NCBI GenBank assembly: GCA_021799355.1
Contig: JAJZAQ010000021.1
Coordinates: 1 to 44,605, forward strand
Direction: 5' to 3'
Origin: Pseudomonadota bacterium
Lineage (GTDB): Bacteria; Pseudomonadota; Gammaproteobacteria; Burkholderiales; Burkholderiaceae_C
Length of the DNA stretch: 44,605 nt
Below, in pieces: positions 7,675 to 17,413 of the stretch (positions are counted from its first letter, which is position 1; every line of letters starts with the position of its first letter). A program made the translations under genes and the position numbers. The notes under the pieces were generated by a model. It ran no database searches and had not been told where the DNA came from. It saw only the letters and a list, made by a program, of their open reading frames with translations.

Positions 7675-8211
7675 ATGACGACTTCCACACCTGACGCTTT
7701 TGAAGATCAGTTCCACCACGTCGCGCTGCGCCACGAACGGGTCTGGGTGTTCATCGCGGTGACACTGATCGCGGTGCTGTTTCTGGTCGCCGTGTGGTTC
7801 GTGGTGCACGACTACGGGCTGGTGGCCAAGACCACGCAGTTCTACTCCAACCCGAACACGCCCAGCCAGCTCGCCGAATTCCAGGGTTCCGGGGTGAAGC
7901 AGACCGGGCCGAACAGCTACGACGTGTACGAAATCGGCCGTGCCTGGAGCTGGACCCCCGGCACGGGCACGCCGCTGACTCTGCCAGTCGGCGCGCACGT
8001 GACGTTTTACGTCACCAGCGGTGACGTGCTCCACGGCTTCGAAGTGCAGGGCACGAGCATCAACCTCACCGCGATTCCCGGCGTGGTCGGCCATGTCAGC
8101 TACACCTTCGACAAGCCCGGCACGTTCTACATCATCTGCAATGAATATTGCGGCGCGGGCCACCAGGCCATGATCGGCAAGATCATCATCACCGGAGCGA
8201 AACAATCATGA
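7675..8211 (+). CDS. cbaB: ba3-type cytochrome c oxidase subunit II (CuA)
   Basis: A 178-residue subunit II with a single N-terminal membrane helix (about residues 22-43) and a cupredoxin CuA domain. Metal ligands are visible: H in DVLHGFEV, the CxxxC in NEYCGAGHQAM with its first Cys in IICNEY, then H and M of GHQAM. It accepts electrons from cytochrome c or another periplasmic donor. The start ATG 7675 is chosen because the extension upstream runs into the previous gene. It overlaps the subunit I gene by four bases (ATGA), so the two are translationally coupled. Confidence 0.93.
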   Translation: MTTSTPDAFEDQFHHVALRHERVWVFIAVTLIAVLFLVAVWFVVHDYGLVAKTTQFYSNPNTPSQLAEFQGSGVKQTGPNSYDVYEIGRAWSWTPGTGTPLTLPVGAHVTFYVTSGDVLHGFEVQGTSINLTAIPGVVGHVSYTFDKPGTFYIICNEYCGAGHQAMIGKIIITGAKQS

Positions 8212-9911
8212 GCGCAGTCCTGAGCAACAACGCCCCGCGCGCCCTGGCGGTTCCGACCGCGGGAGAAATCGCGGGTGAGAAAAAGATGCTGTTGACTTTC
8301 TGGGTCACCGGCTTCGTCGCGCTGGCCGTGGGCATCGCCATTGGCGCGCTGCAAAGCACCAACTACGCCGGCCTCAACCTCTATCCCTATTTGCAGCCCT
8401 TTCTCAAGTCGTACTACCAGGGGCTGACGTTCCACGGCGTGCTCAACGCCTATGTGTTCACCTTCTTCACCATTTCCGGCTGGCTGATGTACCTGCCGGC
8501 GCGCGAACTCAAGCTCAAGCCGAACATGGGCCTGGCCTGGTTCACCTACGCGCTGATGCTGCTGGGCACGCTGATGGCGGCTTACGGCATGTTCGACAAC
8601 TCGTCGAGCGTGCTGTACACCATGTACGCGCCGCTCAAGGGCAGCGCCTGGTTCTATCTGGGTGTCACCCTGGTGGTGGTGGCGAGCATCCTGCCGCTGA
8701 TCGTCGTGCTGGAGATGCGCGCGCGCTGGAAACGCGCCAACCCGGGCCAGGTGACTCCGCTGGTCACCTACATGAGCGCGACGACGCTGCTCATGTGGCT
8801 GCTGGCGGCGCTGGGTGCCGGAACCGAGGCAGTTTTCCTGCTCGACCCGTGGTCGCTCGGCCTGACCAACACCATCGACCCGCTGCTGGCGCGCACGCTG
8901 TTCTGGTGGACCGGCCACCCGATCGTGTACTACTGGCTGATGCCGGGTTACGTGTCGATCTATGCGCTGCTGCCGCGGCAGGCGGGGGGCAAGCTGATTT
9001 CCGACCCGCTGGCCCGGCTGGCCTTCCTGCTGCTGTTCGTGTTCTCGCTGCCGGTGGGAACGCACCATCAGTACACCGACCCCGGGATTTCGCCGGTGCT
9101 CAAAGGCATCGTCACCGCGCTGACGCTGTCGGTGGCCATTCCCAGCCTGATCACCGCGTTCACCATCGCCCTCAGCCTGGAGTACGCCGGGCGTCGCCGC
9201 GGCGGCACCGGGCTGATGGGGTGGTGGGGCAAACTGCCGTGGAAAGACCCGTCGGTCGCCGCGCAGGTGCTGGCGCTGGTGGCTTTCATCTTCGGCGGCG
9301 CCGGGGGCATCGTCAACGCCAGCTGGCAGCTCGACAACGTGGTGCACAACACGCTGTGGGTTCCGGCGCACTTTCACCTCACCGTGGGCATGATGACCAC
9401 GCTGGTCTTCATGGGGGTGAGCTTCTGGCTGCTGCCACACCTCACCGGCCGCAAGCTGTCCAACCCGAAACTGGCGCTGACCGGCGCGTGGCTGTGGTTC
9501 ATCGGTCTGATGACCTGGGGTCTGGCCGGGCACTGGGCGGGAATGGACGGCGTGCCGCGCCGCGCCTGGGTGGCGGCGCTGCCACACGACCAGTACATGC
9601 AGCTCTACGGCACCGTGCATCCGGCGCTGATTCTGGTGGGCATAGGCGGCGGCATCGCCACGCTCGGCGCCATCCTCTACTACATCGTGTTTTTCGGCAC
9701 GCTGTTCGGCAAAAAAGAGGCTGGGGCGATGGTGGAGATTCCGTTCACCGAGTTCATCACCCCGGCTGAAGGATCGGCGCTGGCGCGGGTGGCCGAGCCG
9801 CTCGGGCTGTGGACGCTGATCACCTTCATCATCACCTTGGCGGTCTACATCCCGGTGTTCTGGCCGATGTTGACCAATCCGATCCACGCCCCGGGCTTCG
9901 TGCTCTGGTGA
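8208..9911 (+). CDS. cbaA: ba3-type cytochrome c oxidase subunit I (haem-copper oxidase B family)
   Basis: A 567-residue, roughly 13-helix protein. Seen: haem ligand H in LTFHGVLNAYVF (about residue 75), CuB histidine in WWTGHPIVYYWLMPGYVS (about 236), the paired histidines GTHHQYTDPG (about 285) and the two haem histidines of VPAHFHLTVGM (about 388). The HPIVYYW form and lack of the A-type proton-path residues fit the B family (ba3/cbaA). It reduces O2 to water and pumps protons with high oxygen affinity. Followed by Sco and CtaG assembly genes in the same operon. Confidence 0.95.
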   Translation: MSAVLSNNAPRALAVPTAGEIAGEKKMLLTFWVTGFVALAVGIAIGALQSTNYAGLNLYPYLQPFLKSYYQGLTFHGVLNAYVFTFFTISGWLMYLPARELKLKPNMGLAWFTYALMLLGTLMAAYGMFDNSSSVLYTMYAPLKGSAWFYLGVTLVVVASILPLIVVLEMRARWKRANPGQVTPLVTYMSATTLLMWLLAALGAGTEAVFLLDPWSLGLTNTIDPLLARTLFWWTGHPIVYYWLMPGYVSIYALLPRQAGGKLISDPLARLAFLLLFVFSLPVGTHHQYTDPGISPVLKGIVTALTLSVAIPSLITAFTIALSLEYAGRRRGGTGLMGWWGKLPWKDPSVAAQVLALVAFIFGGAGGIVNASWQLDNVVHNTLWVPAHFHLTVGMMTTLVFMGVSFWLLPHLTGRKLSNPKLALTGAWLWFIGLMTWGLAGHWAGMDGVPRRAWVAALPHDQYMQLYGTVHPALILVGIGGGIATLGAILYYIVFFGTLFGKKEAGAMVEIPFTEFITPAEGSALARVAEPLGLWTLITFIITLAVYIPVFWPMLTNPIHAPGFVLW

Positions 9912-9915
9912 TCGG

Positions 9916-10584
9916 ATGCGCGATGGTGCCCGCCCGGACCCTGCAGCCGCTGACGTACTCGTGCGGCGCGGAAGCTGGAAGGCGTCCGCGCTGCGCGCGG
10001 CCGTCGTCTCGCTGCTGCTGCTGGGCACGCTGTACGTCTGGTCGCGGCTGCAGCAACCGGGCGACAGCCTGCACGGCACCCCGCTGGAGCACGTCCCCGC
10101 GCCGGCTTTCGACGGCCTGGTCGACACCCGGGGCAGGGCATTCGACTGGCAGCGGCAGCGCGGCGACGCCGTGCTCGTGTTCTTCGGCTACACGCATTGT
10201 CCGGATGTCTGCCCCATCACCCTGGCGGCGCTGGCGCAGAGCCTGCAGCGTTTGGGCCCGCTGCGCCAGCGGGTACGCGTGGTCTTCGTCACCCTCGACC
10301 CTGTGCGTGACACGGCCCCGGTGCTGCGGGCGTACCTCGACGCCTTTTTGCCCGATGCCGTTGGCCTGCGTGGCAGCCTGGCTGCGGTCAGCACGGCGGC
10401 GCGGCAATGGGGTGTCACCTGGCGGCGGATCGACACCGCCAACGGCAACTACTGGCTCGACCACACGGCCGCTGTCACCCTGGTCGGGCCACACGGCCAC
10501 CTGGTCGCCCGCTACGGCTACGCCCAGCTCACCGACCCGGGCTGGCTGGCTGGCGATTTGCGCACCCTGCTGGAGCGGCGATGA
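9916..10584 (+). CDS. Sco1/SenC/PrrC-type copper chaperone for CuA assembly
   Basis: A 222-residue membrane-anchored thioredoxin-fold protein: N-terminal anchor near residues 27-43 (AAVVSLLLLGTLYVW), copper motif CPDVCP at about 95-100 within FFGYTHCPDVCPIT, FVTLDPVRDT and the third Cu ligand His in YWLDHTAAV (about residue 180). Sco proteins deliver copper to the CuA site of subunit II. Starts 4 bases after the subunit I stop and overlaps the next gene by ATGA. No obvious anomaly. Confidence 0.92.
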   Translation: MRDGARPDPAAADVLVRRGSWKASALRAAVVSLLLLGTLYVWSRLQQPGDSLHGTPLEHVPAPAFDGLVDTRGRAFDWQRQRGDAVLVFFGYTHCPDVCPITLAALAQSLQRLGPLRQRVRVVFVTLDPVRDTAPVLRAYLDAFLPDAVGLRGSLAAVSTAARQWGVTWRRIDTANGNYWLDHTAAVTLVGPHGHLVARYGYAQLTDPGWLAGDLRTLLERR

Positions 10585-11333
10585 ACGGCAGCAGCTGGCC
10601 GCTGGCGGTATGGGCAGGATGGTTTGCGCTGTCGGGCGTGCTACTCGCGGGATACGGCGTCGTCGCAGTGCGCCGGCGCTGGGCGTGGTGGCGGCTGGCG
10701 GCTTTTGCCCTCGGTGTGGCCTTGACCCTGCTGTCGGCCTGGGGACTGAACAACCCGCTGGCGTCGATGACCGGGTACACCATCGCGCTGATGACCATGG
10801 GGCAGATCGTTTCGCCGCTGCTGCTGGCAGGCTTTCCGCCCGCGGTGCGCGCGCAGTGGCGGGCCGCGCCCAACACCTGGTGGAGCAACTGGCTACTCGA
10901 CGCCTGGGTGGCTGCGGCGGTGTTCGTCATCATCACCCTGGGAGTCAATCTGCCGGGGGTGTTCAATACCGCGCTGGCCGATGCGCTGTTTTCCGGGCCG
11001 ATCGGCCTGTTTCTGCTGCTGTCCGGGCTGATGTTTTGGGCGCAGTTGCTGCCGGGCAGCACGGCCATCGGCACACGCTGGATCGCCGGCATCTACGGCT
11101 GGCTGGGCAGCCTGCCGATGATGATCATCGCCGCGGTGTGGGTGTGGAGCGGCCAAGTGCTCTATACCCCGTACCTCGACGTGCTGTGTCTGTGGAATCT
11201 CAGCCCGCTGGCCGACCAGCACTACGCCGGGCTGGTGATGTTCGTCGCCGGACTGCCGCTGCAGCTACGGGCGGCCTGGCTGCTCATCATGCCCGCCGAT
11301 CTCCACACCGACACCCGTGGTTTGCAGGGGTGA
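10581..11333 (+). CDS. ctaG: CtaG_Cox11-like (caa3_CtaG) oxidase assembly membrane protein
   Basis: A 250-residue protein with six to seven hydrophobic helices and the caa3_CtaG family pattern (NNPLASMTGYTIALMTMGQIV, PLLLAGFP, DQHYAGLVMFVAGLPLQL). Members support assembly of the CuB centre in haem-copper oxidases. The start ATG 10581 overlaps the Sco stop (ATGA). Position directly after sco in the ba3 operon supports the role. Not to be confused with the soluble-domain Cox11 type CtaG. Confidence 0.82.
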   Translation: MNGSSWPLAVWAGWFALSGVLLAGYGVVAVRRRWAWWRLAAFALGVALTLLSAWGLNNPLASMTGYTIALMTMGQIVSPLLLAGFPPAVRAQWRAAPNTWWSNWLLDAWVAAAVFVIITLGVNLPGVFNTALADALFSGPIGLFLLLSGLMFWAQLLPGSTAIGTRWIAGIYGWLGSLPMMIIAAVWVWSGQVLYTPYLDVLCLWNLSPLADQHYAGLVMFVAGLPLQLRAAWLLIMPADLHTDTRGLQG

Positions 11334-11492
11334 GCAGATGAGCACTGCGTCGATGCGCCCCATCGTTGTCCTGGCACCGCCACCGCCGCGCGCGCCGGCG
11401 TCACCTTCCCGGTGCGTGCCGCCGGCACCCAGGTTTTTGTCACATTTCGTCTCGCTTCGCTCGTTTTGAGCGCACTCCTTTGCGGATTTCCC

Positions 11493-11837
11493 ATGAAACT
11501 TCGACCGATCCCTGTTCTGCTGATGTCTTTGTTGTTCACCGCCGGCGCGCAGGCGCAGACGCTCACCGGCAACGCCGCCGCCGGCAAAGCCGAAAGCGTG
11601 ATGTGCGAAGGCTGCCACAACGCGCATGGTGGATTCAAAACCGATTTCCCGGAGGTGTACCGTGCGCCGATGCTCAACGGCCAAAACGCCGCGTACATCG
11701 CCCAGGCCCTGCAGGATTACCGCAGCGGGGTGCGGCGCAACCCGACGATGAAGGCGGTTGCCGACATCCTCACCCCGGCGCAAATCGCCAATTTGTCGGC
11801 GTATTACGCCGTGCCGAAAAACCAAAGTGTGAAGTGA
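11493..11837 (+). CDS. Small periplasmic monohaem cytochrome c
   Basis: A 114-residue precursor with a signal peptide (MKLRPIPVLLMSLLFTAGAQAQ) and one haem site, CEGCH; axial methionine probably in PTMKAV or APMLNGQ. Class I cytochrome c (c4/c5-like half). It lies in the oxidase operon and is a plausible electron donor to CuA. Start ATG 11493 is chosen for the signal peptide. The 159 bases before it hold no convincing gene; a 43-codon frame from 11339 is not believed. Confidence 0.85.
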   Translation: MKLRPIPVLLMSLLFTAGAQAQTLTGNAAAGKAESVMCEGCHNAHGGFKTDFPEVYRAPMLNGQNAAYIAQALQDYRSGVRRNPTMKAVADILTPAQIANLSAYYAVPKNQSVK

Positions 11838-11847
11838 GGAGATGCCG

Positions 11848-12225
11848 ATGAAACGACTCAGCCCCAGATTGACCCCCATCCTGTCCGCCGCCGCGGCGTT
11901 GTTCGCCCTGACCACCACGGCACATGCCGCGGACATCAAGAAAGGCGAGGATTTGGTGAACAAGGGCGGGTGCATCGCCTGCCACGGCGCCGGGCTGGAC
12001 AAGCCGATCGCGCCGAACTACCCCAAGCTCGCCGGGCAGTACCAGAGCTATCTGTTCCACGCGCTGCAGCAATACCAGGCCAAGCACCAGACACCGCTGT
12101 ACGGGCGCAACAACCCGATCATGAGCGGCATCGTCGCGCAGTACAACAAGCAGGATCTGGAAGACATCGCCGCGTACATCGCCAGCCTCAAGGGCGATCT
12201 GTACGTCCGCGACGAAATGCACTGA
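11848..12225 (+). CDS. Small periplasmic monohaem cytochrome c
   Basis: A 125-residue precursor: signal peptide MKRLSPRLTPILSAAAALFA with cleavage after AHA, one haem motif CIACH, then LAGQYQSYLFHALQQYQ and NNPIMSGI with the likely axial Met. Of two close ATGs (11842 and 11848) the second is preferred, because GAGGAG directly abuts the first and is six bases from the second. Starts 10 bases after the previous cytochrome. Probable electron carrier to the ba3 oxidase; the two genes may have arisen by duplication. Confidence 0.87.
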   Translation: MKRLSPRLTPILSAAAALFALTTTAHAADIKKGEDLVNKGGCIACHGAGLDKPIAPNYPKLAGQYQSYLFHALQQYQAKHQTPLYGRNNPIMSGIVAQYNKQDLEDIAAYIASLKGDLYVRDEMH

Positions 12226-12240
12226 ACAGCGCAGGCCTCA

Positions 12241-12275
12241 AACAAAAGCCCGGTATCGCCCGGGCTTTTTGTTTG
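12241..12275 (+). terminator. Rho-independent terminator of oxidase operon
   Basis: AAAGCCCGG and CCGGGCTTT form a strong stem around a short loop, ending in TTTTTGTTT. It lies 16 bases after the last cytochrome stop. The A-run on the other side means it could also serve the converging small membrane protein gene. Confidence 0.85.
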
Positions 12276-12315
12276 GCGCCGCGCGGCTGCGGCGGCCTGC
12301 TTCGGGCGGTCAGCT

Positions 12316-12615
12316 TCAGGCGGTCAATTCGGCGATGATGCGGTAAAGCAGCCGCACGGTGAGAATCACGTACACCGCACCGAACAAAAAGATCAGCGAC
12401 ACGATCATGCGGATCGAATCCGCCGGCAGGGCGCTGAAAAACGGCGACACCAAGTACCCGGCGGTGAACAGCGCGATGAGCAGGGTGAGCATTTTCCAGG
12501 CCTTGCCGACCTGCCCGCCGGGAATTTTGCTGCGAAGCAGCAAAATGTCCACCAGGCCGTAGATCATGATGGCGATGCCCGCGGCGTTGATGAAAAAAGC
12601 GGTGTCGATCTGCAC
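12316..12615 (-). CDS. Unknown three-helix membrane protein
   Basis: A 99-residue protein with hydrophobic segments near residues 8-25 (INAAGIAIMIYGLVDILLL), 36-54 and 70-92 (MIVSLIFLFGAVYVILTVRLL). The start is taken as GTG 12615 because CAGGAGAC lies seven to eight bases upstream; the frame is open upstream but would need a long non-conserved leader. I do not recognise the family. It converges with the oxidase operon over the terminator and has no close partner on its own strand. Confidence 0.65.
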   Translation of the reverse strand: MQIDTAFFINAAGIAIMIYGLVDILLLRSKIPGGQVGKAWKMLTLLIALFTAGYLVSPFFSALPADSIRMIVSLIFLFGAVYVILTVRLLYRIIAELTA

Positions 12616-12828
12616 GGTTTGTCTCCTGTTCTGTTGGCGGGGGCCGGGCGCAACCCCCCGGTCGATGTGCGCAGCACGGCGTGCGGCCCCTTTCCTGCTG
12701 ACACTGGTTGACATTGTTGTGAAGCCGGTTGCGTGCGGGGCTCAGGGTCAACCCGGACAGCCGGCAATCAGCAAGGCAAAATGTGAAATAAGTCGCAAAT
12801 TGGGCGTTCAGCCCGATGCGGCAACGCG

Positions 12829-13701
<873 letters not shown>

Positions 13702-13711
13702 GGCGGCGGTT

Positions 13712-14266
13712 TCAGGCGGGCGGCGCGGCGCGCAGGCCGCGGCGTTGCAGCAAATCGCCGACCTGCGCCGACATCACCAGCGCATCCTCGCGGCAGGGGC
13801 GGCCCTGGGCATCGACCGCCGGGTAATAGTCGCGCCGCCGGGTGATGGGGTAAAAGCCGTAGCGTTCATAAATGCGCACGGCGTGGACATTGCTCGGCCG
13901 CACTTCCAGCCAGAGCAGCAGCGCGCCGCCGGCCTGGCTGAGCAGGGTCACGGTGTCGAGCAGCAGCAGGCTCAGGCCCTGTCCCTGCGCTTGCGGGGCG
14001 ACCGCGATGTTCAGCAGGTGCATTTCCTCCACCCCCGGCATGGCGACGAAATAGCCGCACACCGCGCCCTGCGCGTCGGTGAGCACCTGGGCGTGGTACT
14101 GCGCGGAGAGCGAGTCGGCGAAATTGCCGCGGCTCCACGGAAAGGCGTAAACCGCGGTTTCGATGCGCGCCACGGCGTCCAGATCGGCGAGCTGCATCGG
14201 CCGCAGCAGGTGCGCCCCAGCCGCCGCCGCGGCATCCGGAGCTTGCGGACGCACGCGCGCGTTCAT
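13712..14266 (-). CDS. rimI: Ribosomal protein S18 alanine N-acetyltransferase (RimI)
   Basis: A 184-residue GNAT enzyme. Seen: LRPMQLADLDAVARIETAVY, the RimI hallmark FPWSRGNFADSL, the acetyl-CoA loop region VAPQAQGQGLSLLLLD and the C-terminal YERYGFYPITRRRDYYP. It acetylates the N-terminus of S18 and other proteins. The ATG at 14266 overlaps the stop of tsaB by four bases (ATGA). Lies between tsaB and the uracil-DNA glycosylase gene. Confidence 0.92.
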   Translation of the reverse strand: MNARVRPQAPDAAAAAGAHLLRPMQLADLDAVARIETAVYAFPWSRGNFADSLSAQYHAQVLTDAQGAVCGYFVAMPGVEEMHLLNIAVAPQAQGQGLSLLLLDTVTLLSQAGGALLLWLEVRPSNVHAVRIYERYGFYPITRRRDYYPAVDAQGRPCREDALVMSAQVGDLLQRRGLRAAPPA

Positions 14267-15093
14267 GTGCGGGCGACGCGGCTGAGTTCGCGCTCCGCAG
14301 TGGTTTGCGCCACTTTGTCGCGCACGTACACCGGCTGCGCCTGCGCAGCGGCCACCGTCTGCCCGCGGGCGTGCTGCTGCAGCGCCAGGCGGGCCACGGC
14401 AGCGGCCGACGGTGTGCAATCGACGGCACGCAGCACCGCACGCTGCAGCGCCGACAGCCGCGGGTTCTGCCCGGCCAGACAGGCAAACGCCGCGGACAGG
14501 CCGTCGGCATGTTCTGCCCACGCGTTGCCGCAGGCCAGCAGCCGCGGCAGCGCGCCGGTTTGCAGATGTTCGGGCAGGTCCGCGAGGACTTCGGCCCAGG
14601 CGAGCACGGCCGATTCCGGGGGGTGCACTGCCGGCGGGTGCAGGCTGTGCCAGCCGTCGCTGTCGGCGCGGAACATTTCCCAGTACAGCTCGCCCATGCG
14701 CGCGTCGTTGGCCACCAGCGCGACGCTGCCAGGCTGCGCCTCCACCGGGTCGGGCAGCGCGCTGCCGTCGGACTGCAGCAGTGGGAACGCGGTTTCGGCC
14801 TGCGCCTGCAGCGTGTCCACCCGCGCCACCGGCAGCCCCAGCGCATACGCCAGCCCCTGGGCGACTGCGGCGGCGGTGCGCAGGCCGGTGAACGCGCCGG
14901 GGCCGGCGCCCATGCCGATGAGCTGCACATCGGCAAAGCGCAGCCCGGCGGCGTCGAGCAACTCGGCGCACAACGGCAGCAGGCGCTGCGAGGCGCGCGC
15001 GCCGCCCGGTTCGTCGCGGCTGCGGCAGACGCCGCCTGCGCCCAGGCAGACGCTCAAGGCTTCGGTGCTGGTGTCGAAAGCGAGGACGTGCAT
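14263..15093 (-). CDS. tsaB: tRNA threonylcarbamoyladenosine biosynthesis protein TsaB
   Basis: A 276-residue ASKHA-fold protein: N-terminal MHVLAFDTSTEALSVCL and the phosphate-binding region GMGAGPGAFTGLRTAAAVAQGLA (about residues 59-81), both hallmarks of TsaB. It partners TsaD and TsaE in making t6A at position 37 of tRNAs reading ANN codons. Length is slightly above the usual 230 residues. Divergent from proC by 43 bases; overlaps rimI. Confidence 0.93.
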   Translation of the reverse strand: MHVLAFDTSTEALSVCLGAGGVCRSRDEPGGARASQRLLPLCAELLDAAGLRFADVQLIGMGAGPGAFTGLRTAAAVAQGLAYALGLPVARVDTLQAQAETAFPLLQSDGSALPDPVEAQPGSVALVANDARMGELYWEMFRADSDGWHSLHPPAVHPPESAVLAWAEVLADLPEHLQTGALPRLLACGNAWAEHADGLSAAFACLAGQNPRLSALQRAVLRAVDCTPSAAAVARLALQQHARGQTVAAAQAQPVYVRDKVAQTTAERELSRVART

Positions 15094-15136
15094 GGTGTTG
15101 CGATTATCGGTGAAGCGCTGCGTTCATAATGTCGGC

Positions 15137-15994
15137 ATGAACTCCACCATGACGTCTTCCCCTACCTCGTCCTTCGAATGGCCGATCACCGCGTTCATCG
15201 GCGGTGGCAATATGAGCAGCGCCTTGCTCGGCGGGCTGCTCGGCGCGGCGGTGGATGGCGCGCGGCTGCTCGTGGTCGAGCCGCTGGCGCCGCAGCGGCA
15301 GCGGCTGCAGCAGCGATTCCCTGCGCTGCAGGTGCTGGCCGAGGCCGGCCCGGCGCTGCGCGCGGCGCAGGCGGTGGTGTGGGCGGTCAAGCCGCAGCAG
15401 TTCGCGCAGGCCGCGGCGCAGGTGCGGCCGCATCTGACGGACGCGCTGCACGTGAGCATCATGGCCGGCGTGCGCTGCGGCGCCATCGCGCGGCAGACGG
15501 GGGCGCAGCGTCTGGTGCGCACCATGCCCAACACACCGGCGTTGATCGGCCAGGGCATCACAGGCCTGTTCGCCAGCGCGCATGCCAGCGCGCAAGACCG
15601 CGCCGTGGCCGACGCCCTGCTCGCCCCGGCGGGGCGGCGGGTGTGGGTCGAGCGCGAAGACCTGCTCGACGCCGTGACCGCGGTCTCCGGCTCCGGGCCG
15701 GCGTATGCGTTTTATCTGGCCGAGGCCATGACCCGCGCCGGCGAAGAGCTCGGGCTGAGCGCGGCGCAGGCGCGTGAGCTGACGCTGGCCACGCTGGCCG
15801 GCGCCGCGGCGCTGGCGCAGGACAGCAGCGAGCCGCTGGCCACACTGCGCGCCAACGTCACGAGCAAGGGCGGCACCACCGCGGCGGCGCTGGAGGTGTT
15901 CGACCAGGCCGACATGCAGGGCATCATCGACCGCGCACTGCACGCCGCGGCGCGCCGTGCCCGCGAACTCGGCGACGCGCTCGACGCGGTCTGA
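15137..15994 (+). CDS. proC: Pyrroline-5-carboxylate reductase
   Basis: A 285-residue enzyme that reduces pyrroline-5-carboxylate to proline with NAD(P)H. Seen: Rossmann loop ITAFIGGGNMSSALLGGLL, AVKPQQFA, RTMPNTPALIGQGITG, the signature VSGSGPAYAFYLAEAM and VTSKGGTTAAAL. Start ATG 15137 (MNSTMTSSPTSSFEW); a later ATG at 15149 is possible. Stands alone between divergent tsaB and the converging HAD gene. Confidence 0.95.
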   Translation: MNSTMTSSPTSSFEWPITAFIGGGNMSSALLGGLLGAAVDGARLLVVEPLAPQRQRLQQRFPALQVLAEAGPALRAAQAVVWAVKPQQFAQAAAQVRPHLTDALHVSIMAGVRCGAIARQTGAQRLVRTMPNTPALIGQGITGLFASAHASAQDRAVADALLAPAGRRVWVEREDLLDAVTAVSGSGPAYAFYLAEAMTRAGEELGLSAAQARELTLATLAGAAALAQDSSEPLATLRANVTSKGGTTAAALEVFDQADMQGIIDRALHAAARRARELGDALDAV

Positions 15995-16026
15995 GAAGGG
16001 TGTGACCGAACCTTCTGCGCGCGCCC

Positions 16027-16740
16027 TTACGGCTGCCGCTGCAACGCACGCAGGCTGTGGATGCGCGCGGCGACGAAGGCCGGGCGGCCGTGCAGCCCGG
16101 TGCGCTCCATCGGCAGGTCGCGCTGCCGGCGCACCGCGCGCCGGGCGTAGCGCACCATCCAGGCCCCGCGTAGCCCGATGCGCCGCGCCGTCTGCAAATG
16201 GCCCGGTGTGTCCTCGACCAGCAGGCATTGCGCCGGCCGCAGGCGGCGACGCGCCAGCACGTGGCGCAGCATGCGTGCATCCGGCTTGGGGCGCAGGCGG
16301 TGGAACATCCACATGTCCTCGACGGCGATCAGGCCGTCGATCAGCCGCCACAGCCGCAGCCGCTTGAGCACACGCCGCGCATAGTCGCGCGGGGCGTTGG
16401 TCAAGACCAGTTTGCGCCCCGGCAGCCGCGCCAGCGCGGCGCGCTCGCTGGCGTCGCAGCGCAACATGCGGTGCAGGTGCGGAAACTCGTGCGTCTCGCG
16501 CAGGAACTGCGCGGCATCCACGCCGTGCTCGTGCATCAGCCCGAGCAGCGTGGCGCCATAGCGCTGCCAGAAATGCGCGCGGATGCGGTTGGCCTCCTGC
16601 CGGTCCACGCCGAGATGGCGCTCGATGAACGCCGTCATTTCGGCGTTCATCAGCGGGAACACCCGCCACGAGGCATCGTGCAGGGTGTTGTCGAGGTCGA
16701 GCAGCCAGACGCGCTGCCGGGCCTGCGGCTCACGCGGCAT
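16027..16740 (-). CDS. HAD-superfamily pyrimidine 5'-nucleotidase-like hydrolase
   Basis: A 237-residue HAD phosphatase: motif I LLDLDNTLHDAS (about residues 13-24), motif II LVLTNAPRDYA, the lysine/motif III region and motif IV LLVEDTPGHLQTA. The cap lies between motifs I and II as in the pyrimidine 5'-nucleotidase (YjjG/SDT1-like) subgroup common in betaproteobacteria near argB. Start ATG 16740 overlaps the upstream PP-loop gene by 11 bases, so the pair is probably coexpressed. Substrate unknown. Confidence 0.85.
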   Translation of the reverse strand: MPREPQARQRVWLLDLDNTLHDASWRVFPLMNAEMTAFIERHLGVDRQEANRIRAHFWQRYGATLLGLMHEHGVDAAQFLRETHEFPHLHRMLRCDASERAALARLPGRKLVLTNAPRDYARRVLKRLRLWRLIDGLIAVEDMWMFHRLRPKPDARMLRHVLARRRLRPAQCLLVEDTPGHLQTARRIGLRGAWMVRYARRAVRRQRDLPMERTGLHGRPAFVAARIHSLRALQRQP

Positions 16741-17413
16741 CGCCCGGCTCCAGTGTGGCAAAGCCATAGCGCAGCCCGCCCAGTCGCGGCGGCGCGGTCC
16801 ACGGCGTGCAGCCGCTGACGTGGTGGGCCACCGGGTGCGAGAACGCCGGGCCATCGTAAACGAAGGTGTGGAACTCGCCATTTTCGCCGCAGGCATCGAC
16901 TCCGGGGGGCAGGCTGGCGACGAAGGCGGCGTCGAACTCGCGGCCGCAGAAGCGGTCGTCGAGCCAGCGGCTGTCGACGCAGACCACGCGGGCACGCCAG
17001 CCCTGGGCGAAAAAGGTGTCGACCAGCGCACGCCGGTCGCTGCCCCACAGCGGCAGACAGGCGCGCAATCCGGCGCGGGCGCAGACCCGCTCTTCCCAGT
17101 CGCGGTGCGGCTGCAGGTCGATGTCGCCGAACACCGCGACCTGCGCTCCGCGCGCGGCCAGCGCCTGCAATTGCGCGACGAACACGGCTTCGTAATCGTC
17201 CCAACTCGCCGCAGCCGTCACCAGCTCGATGCCCAGCGCATCGGCCTGGGCCTGCACCAGCGCCAGCGGTACGCCGTGGCTGCGCAGCCGCTGGCCGCTT
17301 TGTTCGAGCATGGCCAGCAGCCAGCGCACCTCCAGCCCGGCGGCGCGGGCGCGGTGCACGGCGAGCATCGAGTCCTTGCCGCCGCTGAACGAGGCCAGGG
17401 CGGGCTGGTTCAA
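16730..17413 (-). CDS. Dph6-like PP-loop ATPase (diphthine-ammonia ligase family)
   Basis: A 227-residue protein with the ATP-pyrophosphatase loop [15 protein letters not shown] at residues 8-22 and the family pattern [20 protein letters not shown] and [17 protein letters not shown]. In eukaryotes and archaea this family amidates diphthine, but bacteria lack diphthamide, so the bacterial role is unknown; ATP-dependent amidation is inferred. The start is taken as TTG 17413, overlapping the argB stop, because no ATG or GTG in frame keeps the PP-loop near the N-terminus. Coupled to argB upstream and HAD downstream. Confidence 0.8.
   Translation of the reverse strand: MNQPALASFSGGKDSMLAVHRARAAGLEVRWLLAMLEQSGQRLRSHGVPLALVQAQADALGIELVTAAASWDDYEAVFVAQLQALAARGAQVAVFGDIDLQPHRDWEERVCARAGLRACLPLWGSDRRALVDTFFAQGWRARVVCVDSRWLDDRFCGREFDAAFVASLPPGVDACGENGEFHTFVYDGPAFSHPVAHHVSGCTPWTAPPRLGGLRYGFATLEPGDAA

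Noticed and set aside
8127-10127. A 666-codon open frame on the minus strand
   Set aside because: It is antisense to the oxidase subunit I gene, His/Gln/Arg-rich, with no recognisable domain.
11339-11470. A 43-codon frame before the first cytochrome c
   Set aside because: Pro/Arg-rich, no ribosome-binding site of note and no domain; the signal peptide at 11493 is a better start for the cytochrome.
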